Shown here: piece after piece, positions 12,401 to 25,700 of the stretch | Position numbering within the stretch: the first letter of the stretch is position 1 | How the letters are laid out: each line of letters begins with the position of its first letter | DNA from: Baylisascaris procyonis | Taxonomy: Eukaryota > Nematoda > Chromadorea > Rhabditida > Ascarididae | DNA: 64,000 bases | Direction of reading: 5' to 3' | Assembly: GCA_037389465.1 (NCBI GenBank) | Contig: JAZARR010000159.1 | Span: forward strand, 4,691,501-4,755,500 | Notes under the pieces: model-generated | Seen by the model: the letters and a program-made list of their open reading frames with translations, nothing else | Database searches by the model: none | Told to the model about the DNA's origin: nothing | Position numbers and translations under genes: made by a program

Positions 12401-15400
12401 GTATCTGAAAAAAAAAGCGGAAAAAAGTGATACTCTCTAAGGAATAGATACAAATGCAACGATGAGTTTCCTAACCAATCTCATTCATAACAACAAGAAT
12501 CACATCAATCTGTGCATCGATAAGCAAATCTCCATATTCAACTATCAAAGCATAAAAATTTGGGAACTTTAAAAAGAACGATAATCAATGCATTGTACGA
12601 TACAGTCTTTGTTCACTGCGTAACCGCAGTATTCACTGCAAACGGTTTTCTTTTTCATTCTAAAAAACGGAAAATCTGCCTCTTGGAAAGCAAACTAGTG
12701 TACCTCGTCATTTTTTAGAGATCACTCTAGGATGCGCTGGACCAGTTTCCCGAAATAAAACCATTCAATTAATTCCTCACAACATTTAACACAAACTTTT
12801 ATCGGCAAAAGTCAATTAAAATTCCCTGCAAGTGAAGCATTTATCATTCTCTAAGTTCGTCGCTAAAATGACATATGAACATCTGCCATAATACTCCACA
12901 GCTCTTCCGCAATATCATGAATGGAGATCGCCCATTATAGAACGAAGATCATCCGTAACATTCTCGAGATAAATTTATCTGCCGAAATGTTCCTTGCTAA
13001 CCTCTGTTCCAATATCACAATACTGCTGCCAAATGAATCAAACAGTAGGCCATAAGTTTCATGTTCAGCTGCAACTGCAGCAAGTTGTTACAAATAAGAA
13101 ATACGCCTACTCATTTGGTAGACAATACCAACAACACAGCAGTGGTCGTTGATTTATTCAGTTGACCTCACCTCAATGATCGATAATGAGAAGGAAACTC
13201 AATCGAAATAATGCCTACCAAGAATATGCAACATTCCGAAGACAACAAAGAGTGAACTATGATGTGCGGCTTATGTAAGAGAGCCACAAGCGATTTGGAT
13301 TATGTCTGAAAGAAGGTTGGACTGATTGCAATCCACAGGAACCCCACATGGTGCGTCTATTTAGGCTGCAGTTGCACAAAGAGGTGCATAGATGCGTCTG
13401 CCTGTGTGCTAGTGCCTGCAGCATTCGCTGTTTGCTTTTCCCTTGAAGAGGCGCAGAAAATTCCTTCGATGGTCGCCCGGGCTGAGAAATGATAATAAAG
13501 AAAAGCGAGTGCGGGAGAAGCGCAGACAAGAGAGGATGTGTGCCGTGCTGGCTTCGTTAGCTACCAAACGATGCTATTAAACGAGAACTCGCCTCGCAAT
13601 ACACCACTCAATATCCCACAATGCATATGGCCAAATAGCGCCGAAAGCCGATAAAATTAGTCTGGCATCATGCCCCTATTGGAACAATAACATGGACGAA
13701 TCTCATAAGTTTCCATAAAAGTCAGCGCTTACTTTATTTTAAGGGAAAAGATGACGATTAAGGCCGTTTCTATGGCGCAACGAAAAATGTGAGGAAGGGG
13801 GATAGGTGGCACAGCAGGGATGAAGAGAAAAGGTTTAAAGGTTTGGAGGCACTTTCCCTGATGAATGTTAAAGCACTGTCACGTGCTTCCGGTTTTTTAA
13901 AGCAGACATCATAGCCCAAAGCGGCACCGAGATAGCGAAAAAAAAAAAAAAACACGGATAAGAGTGTGAAGGTGGTTGAATCCCCTTGGTCTTGAAAATG
14001 ATAACAGGAAACAGGAAACGAAAGAGGCAATCTTTACTCATCGATCGGCCGATCATACTCGACTTCTGCATGACCTACATAAACGGTCTAAATTTTCATT
14101 TTCTCCATTCTAATCGGTGCATTCAGGATAGTTAGCAAATTTTATAGGTTGGAGTGAAAAAGGTTTGGGAATTGTAGTAACCTAATTAATACACAAAATT
14201 CAAAGACTGAGTTTCAACAAGCTCGAACGCTGAAATAAAATAACCGCCGAAAAAGAAAACAACAGTAAAAGGAACAGTATTGCCGCATTGCGCAATGAGC
14301 GATATAAATTTGTCGTAGGCAAAATCAACAAGAAATGTGACAACCACCAACTCTACCGAGACCTATTCACCCTTCATAAATTCGCAAAAACTTCAACGCA
14401 TTCGGTCTCAACAACACGACAATTATGCCACAAACATCATTTACAGTGTAAAAGAATTCCCCTACCCCCTTTTTTTTGAAATAGTTCGGACTTACTATAC
14501 TCAAAGTACTTTTGATGCATTCAAAGCATTTAAATGGTCAGCAAAATGAAAAACAATCATACGAATAATAGTTAAACAAGCCCATATAGTAAGAATTCAG
14601 GAAATCCCTATGCAATGTTTCTGTGAAAACAACTGAACGTTAGCACAAACAAAGTGTCCGAATAAACTTGCGGTTGGCTTTTAAGGTTAAACTGTGTAGT
14701 GATGATCACTGGGGTTGTAGAGGAAGTATTGAAATAGAAAAAAGAATGACAATTATGGAAAAGAGGAAAAGAATGGAAAATTACTTAAAATGCCCGCACC
14801 TCAACACCTGAAAAGCAAATTTTCCTATTTCTGCATATTTCTAAGCGCATTAATGAATACTCAACCATAAAGGAGTACTCATGTACTATTTTTCTGCAGC
14901 TAACCGTTCAACCAGCTTGAATGCATAAGAAATAGTCAAAAGTAGAATAAAGGACATTTTGTAGAGAAATTGTATTAGTTTATGACAAAGCAGGTTAGTT
15001 CCTTCCACTCTTAACCACATATACAAGAAATGTGGCAAAAATTTCGACATACAGCATTGAAATATTAAAGAAACCGTCTAAAGTTCGATAAAAATTGACA
15101 GATGCATGTAGAGTCGAAAGAGGGACGACTAATTTTTTTTAACTCGCATAGACGTGCGCCAAGATTCACCGAGATAAGCATTCCACTTTACAGCATTCAC
15201 TGCATCTATTGGCTAGTTGCTAGCAATTGATGAAAAAAAAAAAAAAAACAAAACAACAAACAATTCTATGCAATCATTTATATGAAACAATAAATATTAG
15301 TAAAAAATTAAACAAAAAGAAAGTGAAATATAATGAGAAAAAATATAAACAAAAAAGACATATGAAAATACGTTTTTTAAATTGTCGTCATTATTCAAAT

Positions 15401-18400
15401 GAAGTTTTTTTGTGTGTGAAAGCAGTATTGCTTTATTGACAATCAACGTGAGGGTCAACTAGAGCGGAAGAATAAACTCCAACACTCCGCTCACTCCTAC
15501 AGCTCAAACGAAAGAAAATAAAGCAAAAAGAAGATAATCCATTAAATCATCGATATGCGCAACTTATTTTGATTTGATTAAATTGTAAAAGTCAAAAGGT
15601 TATTCAACTTTCATATGAAAAAAGTGTCCACTCTCAACGCATTAACGAGTCTCTTAATCAATGCAATACAATGGCATAAGTGATGCCATCCATATTCACA
15701 GCGATAGAGTTGAACGTGATAGAAGAACGGCAATATCTTCAAATAAGTACTTGGAAAATCTGAGTGAAAAACGATTGAAATTTATCTAACAATATTTATT
15801 GAGAAAATTAAGCTGTTTGTTTAAAAATAACAAAGCAAAAAAATTTAACGAAAAGAAAATCGAATGAGAAAAAATTGCAGTGGGCAGTTTCTGTTGCTAA
15901 AAAAAAAGACAACAACAAAACTGCAACAATACAAGCGCAGTTGTACTCTTTGTTCTCGCCCTCAATCGTCAATGAACCTCTATGAAGGATTCTCGAATAT
16001 AGCCTTTATCAATTAATCGGAAAACCGCAACTCTAAAACATTTCGTGGTATAAAATTTCGCAGAAATAAAGAATGAATTAAATTAAACTTGAAGAGCTTG
16101 AATGATTCGATGAGTGAAAATTTTCTTCTTCATATCAATTGAAATTACCCAATACAAATTGAAATGTTATAAAATTGACTCGAAAATGTGACAATAATTT
16201 TGAATTCTAGTGAAAATAATGTACTTTTTTCAATTCATTCATAACAACACAATCGTTGTCGTTGAAAGATGCCAGAAATTTTGAAATGGAATGAACGATT
16301 TTAATTCAAATACAATTTAAGCTTCCCATGGGAAATAGCTCCCTCATAAAATCATCTCTATTCGGGTCTATTGCAGCAACCGCTAAATAATCGATATATG
16401 TACTTTTAGTTCTCATTTTTTTGCAATGATTTTAGTTCCGATTAACATACGGATTCGTGTATGCGAAAATGCGCGGCAGGAGGGAAAACAAGCGAATGAG
16501 TTCGACGGAAAAGAAGCGAAGGAAAAAGAGACGATAAAAATTCATTGCTGCAATTTCTTTCGCAATATATTCACTAGAAAATCATCTACTGAATCTCGAA
16601 ACGGTACCGAAAGGCAACAGCATCAGTAAATCCAATGGGAACGAAATAAAACCTTTAAAAGTTTAGTTTAAAACCTCAGTTTACCTACTACTAAAATTCG
16701 GTATTATCGATAAATTGAACTTGATCGATTTCTCAGAAATAGTCATAACAAATTCAGGTGTTTGTCAAGGTAAACTTTCTGAAATCTCTTGGCACTGCAC
16801 TTCTTTACAGGTCACTTTAAAAAAAAAAACCCTTCGTGAAAAGCCTGCACTACTTCTATCTTGAAGTAGCGGCATTTGAGACTGTAATGCTACATTTCAC
16901 TCGTGCACGTCAGTAAAGGTTTCAGTTAAATTGGAAATGTCATTTTCTGCACAGAAACGTTTCTTAAGCCATTAACGCAATCAGGGTCTTGCATAGGAGT
17001 GTCAGCGATGTAGTATGCCCAAACAGGTAATGAAAGTGGAAGAATGTAGATGAATGAGCATTTTCAAATAGACATGGACAGATGCTATCGTCTAAATCAA
17101 GCAAAAACTGAATCTTAAACATTAAGAAGCATAAAATCAGATTATTGCTATTGAAGTAGCCGACATATAATTTGACATTTTCGGCATATATGCGAGCCTT
17201 AACCTTCGACCTTAACTGAATGAGTAAATTATTTACGAATAAATAAAAAGACGATCTAAGAACGCTCCCCCTCCTCCTCCCTCCACTCTCCCAATGAAGT
17301 TGGAAGTTATCGGACGATCCACTGCCTACTTTCATAATGAAACAATTTCCTGCTAAAATAAGCCTAAAAATTATCATTCTAATTTTCCACAATCATCATA
17401 GAAGATTTTTCTTTCTCGCGAGAAAATGAACAGAAATCGAATCAAACGCTTTGCAATGCCAACTCAGATGCAATAAGTAGTGGTTTTTTTATACTATTGA
17501 TCACACTCTCAATGAAACGATTAGATAAGAGGATAGTTGACTGAATTAATTTTTTGGAAATAATACAGGTTAATATCAGGTACGAAAGGATTCGCTCACA
17601 AAGAAAGCCTTCGAACAGGCGACAATAGGATAAACGCCAGAGGGACGGCTCTCCTATGATCGTATAAGAAACCTTCTTGAAAACTGATATAGCTAGTGGT
17701 TTAGACCCTTCGTGCAGATTCGTTGCCACTTCAGAATCAAATGAATCCTGGAATCCTCCTGTCCCCCCTTCAGTTTCAACTAACATTGTCGCTTATGGGA
17801 TAAGGCGTTTCGAATGCTCCGCATAACTGCCACTAAGCCGCATAAAAGGCTTTCAATAGATGCTGCTGAAAACATATAATACGCATCGCATAACAAACAT
17901 ATCTTACTTGGCCGTTTACAATCCCCTTCACCCTCTATCCATAACCTCGCCTTAACACCCCTGGATCAATTTTCGAGAGTTGCAAGTCTGTTGGCGTCGC
18001 GCTTTATAAATAGAGGAGCACGGCACTCAACTATAATAATTCAACAGAAATAATGATGCTAGGGACAGACACAATTTAGTATGACCTGCATGAACGATAA
18101 TACTATCATGGTAAGTTAGGACGGATGCAAAACCCCATCACAACGAGGATTAGAGAAGTGAAGGGATAACGCCGAGCACAAGTACGCTCAGAGATCATTT
18201 GGCGATCTGCAAAGTAAAACGATAGAGGTGATCGAATCGGCGGATAGGACAGCAGAGGTCATACGTGATTCGAGTGCAGTTTGAGTGGAGAGAGCAGAGA
18301 TCGAAAGAAATGATGAGTGAAGAGAGCGGAGCGCAAATGTCCCCTCTTCAACATTAGGTCACGGAGTGCGCTTAATGCGACTTCGATCAACTTGTTCTCC

Positions 18401-21400
18401 GCACATCCATCAGCATCTATGAGCTTTAGGATGTGGAAGAGCAAAAATAATTTTCTTTCAAAAAGTTCATTCAATTCTAAAAGGAAAGTCATGACAACGG
18501 TTTCATTCGAGGAAATGTGGCTCATAATGAAATCCAAACACTATTAAGCGAGGAAGAAACGGATGAAGGAGAGAGGGTACAACGGTTTCATTCTTTATTA
18601 ATCGACATTTAGTACACCTCAGCTGAATATAACATTCTTTATATATCGGCCAACAGTCACCTGAGAATTTTTTAAAGGTTTTCCTCGGTGCTGTTAAAGA
18701 AATCGATAGATCGAGAAATATCACGAGTGATCCTTAAAAGAGAAGATTTCGATTTCTTCGAAGAATCACTTTCTGATGAAATGTTCTTTCATATGGAGCG
18801 AACAAATACAACGCGAAAAAATAGAAGAAAAGATGAGTTTTCGAAAGAAGTTACCGTCAACAAAACCATCACAAACTTCGATATAATGAAGGGGAATCGC
18901 TGATAATGATATAATGAAGATGCGGAGATTCCCGAAGAAAACATCGAGTGCGTTGATTCGAAAAGTATAAAAATGCGATCTTCGATGTTAACAAACGTTT
19001 TTTACTTGTCATAATCGAACAATTCCTTTTGAAGCATAAAATATTGCGCATAAATGCTGCAAAGGACGCAATTTCTTTTGAAATATTTGCTATTTTCCAC
19101 AATTTCAGTGATTATTATCCCATACTTTTTAAGGAGATGTGAAACTTCGCTCTCAGCCTGAATGGTAAAAATTGTGATGCTTCAAAATACGTAGAAAAGC
19201 GCACCAGTCCTTCTTCCACTCCGCTTTCTACGCCCTTGACGAGTAGACTCAAACGAGCCACAGTTGTCACAACAAATTTTTTCAAACCAGCCGAATGGGC
19301 GCCGAAATTTTAGAACATAGCGGGTTTCCTCATAACTCATACTACCTTCAGTCTACGTTCTGAGATGAATTTATTCACCCCCACCAAAAATATAAATATA
19401 AACGTAGACTTGATAACATGTGAGGTAATAGTGGGAAATTGCATAGTGATCTGCTCTATAAGCACAACATCCACCTGCAAGGTTTACGATAACAAAGCAA
19501 GAAAACGAAAGTAATTGAGATGAGGGAAAATGCGCCCTAATACAACAAAGCAACATAGATGAGATGTCCTTTAATCGTTGCTCATCACCACTGAGGTACA
19601 TTGTCCTTTAATCGTTCAAAACAAAACGCCCATATCAATCGACCTAGACTAAACAGTAAGGGCACATGTGAAAAGCTATAATATTCAACTAATACCTGTT
19701 TGCTCCACTTCCAAGCATGACGGGCGAAGGGGAACCGAAGGAATATAAATATCACCTATGAATTCTCTCCGTATGGCCACAATTTTCGTGCTATGGCTTA
19801 TTAGTTGAAACGTTACCCCTTAAAGCATACAACGACGATTTGGGATGAAATAAATTCCTACATTTTCCACTACTATATTCTTTCAAAAATATAAGTAGGA
19901 ATTCGTAAAGTAGTCTATCAATGGCGGAAAATGCACACGGATCGAATCTCGTTTAATTTAACGAAAAATATTATTTCTGCGCTTTTTCCTCGCTCATCCA
20001 TTCACCTCTCTCCCCTTTGAATCGATGAGCCACTCACCTGCTACACTTCGTCTAGCAGGTGAGTGGACTTTAGGTTAAAGACTAAAACAACTTTTCTTAA
20101 GAATCTGTAAAGATACGATGCAAGTTTCAGCAAGCATATAAATTAGACATAAAATTTAACGTACACTTTGAGGGAAGAATAGTGAGACAACGAGACAAGG
20201 GATTTATAGTCCTCTATCAATAATGGAGGATAAGCGGGGAGAAGAACATGTACCTCTTGGGAACTCTTTCCTTACTGCTCACCCTAAATATCATATCTGA
20301 CATTTCTACACAAGTGAATGTCCACCCTTCGATGTTGCCATATCGGCGCTAAAATTTCTAAAGGTTTACTTTGAAGCCAACAGAACTCAGCATTTCCATT
20401 CCTAAAAAAACCAACGATACTAACCCTTAGGGCTCTCCTTGCATTTTTATCTCACTTAACAGTAAACGGATCTTGCTATCTACTATATAGATAAAGCGTT
20501 TGCTACAGAGCAATACCTACCCTTCAATTGTGAGGGAAGAAATGTGGATCTTTTTTATGAAAGTAGGAAGAGTTGGGTTGGAAATTTTTGATTGGTTTAT
20601 AAACGACATCATTCGAGTCATTTAGCCGCAAAGAAATTCGATGGGGAAAAGTATGCGAAATGTTGTTTGGTGGCTTTAAATGATTTTAAATAATAGTTAT
20701 GCATCGATGCGGAAAAGCTTCAACAAGATCTTTTTGCAAAATAAGATCGTTCTGTTAGAATGTGCAATTGTTGATTGCATTGCACCACTATACGCCTTCA
20801 TAGCACTTATCGAAACTAAAAGAAAACACCCAAAATGAAATATAAACGAATAAGAACATACAATCTCACCACAATTTCTAAAAACGAACGCAAATTCCAT
20901 TATTGAATAAACACTCTTCACCACCAAAAAAATAAATAAATCCAACGTTGCAATGCGATGAAACCATCGACGAAAGAAACTTCAGCCATTGTATACAATA
21001 GAACATATTTGAAAATTACCTTCAAAATCGTTTCAAGACCAACAGATTCAAATCAAAAATCTTCCGTGAAATTTCAGCCTATCAATGTGCACAACAAGAA
21101 GCATATTCGGTCTCGTCCACGGTTTTATGCCCCATAAAGAGTGTCGGAAGGAGGGCGGAGGGGAATGGGGAGTTGAAGTGGAGAGGGGAGGGAAATGTGG
21201 GATGGAGCGAAAGGAAGAGGAGAAAAAATGAAGTGCATCTTCACTAACTTTCATAATTTAACCCACGTCGACTTAAAATATAAAGCAGTTAGTGATGTGG
21301 ATGTTACTTGCGCCCATCTTTATTCCTTTACAAAGAACAAGCAGTTCACTAGGAATAGTGCATTTTTGCAACGATCGTACACTAATATTTGTACATACCT

Positions 21401-22737
21401 TCGAAAGCGACAAAATTGATGGATGCAGACAGCATTTAAATTTGTGTTGCATGTCGCTATATATCGTCTTTATAAAATAAAAAAGTGTTGACCTCATTCC
21501 AGTATGCAATAGCTCGAGCCTCATGTAAATTGTTACCCACCACTGTTCAGACATGCAATAACGGGCAATTTTTTTTTTGTTCATTGTTCGTATAAGGTGA
21601 TTCAATGCCAACACAGTAATGAATCATATTTACCAATATTTCAGTCTTGTTCGTGTTGCGTCTCATCTTTTGCGTTGTCCAGTTTATTTTCCGTTTCGTT
21701 GTTTTGAATGCTGGCCTTGTTGCTCCTCTTATATTTTTCCACATGTTCCTTGTTTCTCATTGAATGAAGACCCCTCACGATGAAGCATCGATTCTCGAAA
21801 TAAACCTCCTTGTTCTTCAATATATTACAAAAGTTGACAAATTCTAGTGGTGGCGACGGTACAAAACTGGCGATCAGATCTACTCGCCACCGAACAATAG
21901 ACGAAACTGTTCGCATAATCGCCTCGACAGTTGCGGCCATTCTTGAGAGAGATAGACCTCCGGTTACCGGACGTAAAGGTGGCATCAATCTACAGACCCT
22001 TTCGAAGGAGGAGAACAAAGCGTGGAATCGTCGGTTGAGTCCAGCATGCTAGAGGAAACAGTTGTAGCGATAGGCGTTGATTACGAGGGCAAACGTCTCT
22101 AATGCTGTAAAAATAATACCTCCTCGCATATTTGGGAACGGATTTCCACAGCTTTCTGCAGCCGCATAATATTGTCGATGAAGCAGAAGAATGGCCCGTT
22201 CTTTTTCAGTGGGTCCGAAAACTCAGTGTGGGACCAGAAAAGGTTTACTGGCAAGTAGGACAATCTGGTACCGCCAGTATTAAAAGCAGGACACTATTAC
22301 AAGAACTCCCCCTACCAAGACACTAACATTACACTCCGAAAAATTGCAAATAGAAAGAAATCCATGCTCGCTTGCGGTAATACAGAAAATCTGGCCGATT
22401 TCGAGATCATAAAAGACAATTGAGACCTGATGGTTAAAATGGTTTATGAATGGCACTCGACTGACGGATATGGAAATATTGTGGAGAACGCTGAAGTTTA
22501 CGACAGAATAGTAAAAAGTTTAACAGAGCGAGTATATTGATCAAAAATAATTGCCTAGATAGCTGCAGTGGGAAGTCTTACTGCAAATACGCATTCAGGA
22601 TTAGTAGCGAAGAGTCTCTCATAATTGAAAATAAAAAAAACAGCTGAGAGTTTCGAAATGCTTTGTTGCTACGCTTCCGTTCAGTCACTCACATCCATTT
22701 ATGGGCAATCGTGCAACAACATTTTAATCTTTCTTAC

Positions 22738-22796
<59 letters not shown>

Positions 22797-25700
22797 GAAT
22801 ATATTTCCTCTAATCTTTTATGTTACTTAATTGCAGAATATTGCTATCATATGACACTGCTTTCTTCACCTTGTAATAAATATATGCATCTCCATCACGT
22901 TCCCAATTGAGCGTTTTCACCTGGTCTCTGGTCTGGCACTACTGCAGAGAACGATGGCACCCCGCTTGCGAACCGCGAACGCAGCCGCGTTCGTGCTCCA
23001 CGCCGCGTACGCACCACTACCGTACTCTGCACTTTGCAAGCTAATACCCGCATCACAGAAACTCGAAAATTTGTAATAGAAACATGCGATTTTTTTTTTG
23101 AACCATTCAATTCACAATGCCAAATAATATTCCTCTGCAAAATTTCAGCTCAATTGATGCGCAGGAAGTACACTTGCTGTGGGGACCATCGTTCTCTGCA
23201 GTGATCCAATAGCGCATCACAGAAACTCGAAAACTTGTAATAGAAACATGCGATTTTTTCCCACCGTTCAATTCAAGAAGGACCCCATATAACAATGCTC
23301 GCCCACTGCGTCGCTTTTTTTGCAATGGATTTAACGAGGTGATTTTATGTATGCATGATTGCTTCAAAAAAGTGAAATTTACCTTAATAATAACGATAAG
23401 AACAATAGCAATAACGACAACGGTAAGAGTAACAACAATAGCAATAACAACAACGGTTAGAGTAACAATAGTAGCAATAACAACAATAACAGCGAAACAA
23501 TAACAGTGGGATTAACAGCAGCACCAACAGCACTGACAGTAACAACGACAACGGTTATGACAAATACGCGGCATCAATATGGATTATAGGGCCGACCGGC
23601 GGCGTCAACCAAGCAAGGGAATGCGTCGTCCTTGGTCATGCGGCGGAAGAGGAACTCTGAGATGTAGGTCTTGAAATTTGCTTACGACGTCCCCAGCATC
23701 CTCTTGAACTTCCGCTTGGCGTGGCTCCATAGCCCCTCAATGGTGTTCATGTGGACGCGGAGGGGCTCGCCGTTGTGCATAACCATATGGGCGAAACTTC
23801 TGCTGTGGTTCACTTGCAATAATGCTCCTAGTGTATATTAGTGCGGATATTACATGGATAATAGGCTTGGAAACATTCCGAAGGTCCAGCTACACTTTTG
23901 ACGAGAAAATCCAACGGCGCATTCGACGCCTTCAGCGGCATCATAAATGGATTAGTGTTGTGAAGGCTCAAAGATAAGCATCAGCTGGTATACGTTGTTA
24001 AACTGCAGCAACCGTACTGTCTAAAGGACTATAGCAGCAATAATTTTACGGTGTGAGGGGTCGGTGGTACTGTAGTGCACGTTTCTACTGCACAGCGCAC
24101 GTGCATAAAGAGTAGGCTTCACCTGTTCCCTGGTGCTTTTTCCAGTTTCCACATAGAAGCCGTTTTTGATGCTTCCTCCTAACATTAGTTCTTCATTGTA
24201 AGGACAGTCAACGACAGCGACGAAAGAACTTACTGCATAATGGGGATACCCAAGCGCTGACAATCCGTTGTACGCGGCTCACATATCCGATATTATAACG
24301 GTGCCTGGCCGGATCCATCGAGTGATCAACGCCTCGAGGGTCGCTCTCGTCCTGTCCGGCACTTTGAAGAGAACTGCATTCGCGGTCCCTCTTTCGACAG
24401 CGCCAAACATCCACGTGGTTCTCTTACCTGCATGAAACGCACGTTACACGAGCACGTACTACGGAGGCATAAAACTGAAACATAGACGAACTGTACCATC
24501 TCTGGTGAACCTACTGCGATCGTGTTTATCGAATAAGGAAGAGTATCTTCTGCAGTTAGAGAAATTTTATTTTTCAATGTTCCTATGACCTTAGTTATGG
24601 ATTTAGTGCTAAAAATTGCCATTTCTAATCTACTTTATGCCGTAAGCGGAAAATTTGGCAGAAGGGTGTCGTGTTCGATGAGAACGCATGAGAAGAAGCC
24701 GGCAAGCATATCGCACCGTAAGGAAAGTAAGTACTTTCGAGATTAGTGAAATATTATTGGGAAATTCGTCTTACATTTATCTGGCTATACAGTCCTGCCT
24801 CCTTATTGAAAAGCAAATAGCGTTGGAAAAAGGAGCAACAAGAAGGCGTCAAGGTAACTCATCGGAAGTCGGTATCCATCGAAGATCAAGGTAACAGGTT
24901 AGTTTACAAAAAAAGAGCTGCGTTATTGCGTGGTCAACGAAATACGAATTAAAAATCAATATCGATCCCTTCTTATGGGATCCAGTGTCACCCAATTACT
25001 GAAGCGTATAAATCTGTGGACAATTGCCTGTGACAGTAAATATACCACCGAAGTCGTTTGCTATGACTTTTAGAAAACGTTCGATGCCTATATCCCACTC
25101 TTAACTTCTGCTTTGTTGTACAATAAACATATTCATTAGCTTCAATTACGAGTCATTTGAAGAGTCGCTGTTCAACTGTTCTTATAAATGAAGTTTGTTT
25201 TCAAAAGGTCAAGCTTATCTTTAAATTTCTCGTGCCTTCACGTTAGGGCAGCTGTTTTTTAGTCTTTTCAGTGGAAGAACTGTTAACGGTATGCATAACT
25301 GCCACATGCTGTTATTAGCTGATGACCACAAACTATTTGTATCATTGCCGAGAGAAAGTCAAAAGTCCATAGTGAGTTGAAGTGTGACTTTGATAACCAA
25401 TACAATTGGTGTAGACGACTGCAATTTAATCTCTTCGTATCAAAATATTGCTTACTGCATATTATTCACGCACATATCCAGAGTATTCAGGATGGCGTTC
25501 TCAGTGAAATAGCGTAAACCAGACGAGACTACTGGATTATCGTTGATACAATCCTATCGTTTAATTCACATTCACTTAAAGTTATTACGAAGATACGTAT
25601 TGCCCTTGACTTGATATTTCGATGTTTTAAGACTTGAGACTTTACATCCCTTATTGAAATATAATGAAATCTTCCTACTACCTCAACTTGACTTGGTAGC

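Larger units (their letters stand above)
12028..18264. other. Intron-like region with a reverse transcriptase relic
   Basis: A-rich plus strand. Contains the doubtful exon near 13.4 kb and the reverse transcriptase fragment at 17.0-17.8 kb. Otherwise short chance frames only. Confidence 0.45.

Noticed and set aside
13770..14071. Overlapping minus-strand frames of 60-86 codons
   Set aside because: Driven by a poly-A/T tract; no consistent acceptor or donor.
18869..19102. Minus-strand frame with SKEIASFAAFMRNILCFKRN
   Set aside because: Donor and acceptor are weak and phase is undetermined.
20706..20830. Minus-strand frame after a perfect acceptor (GTTTTCTTTTAG) encoding SISAMKAYSGAMQSTIAHSN
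   Set aside because: Short, ends in a stop without donor, cannot be phased with neighbours; may still be real but unsupported.
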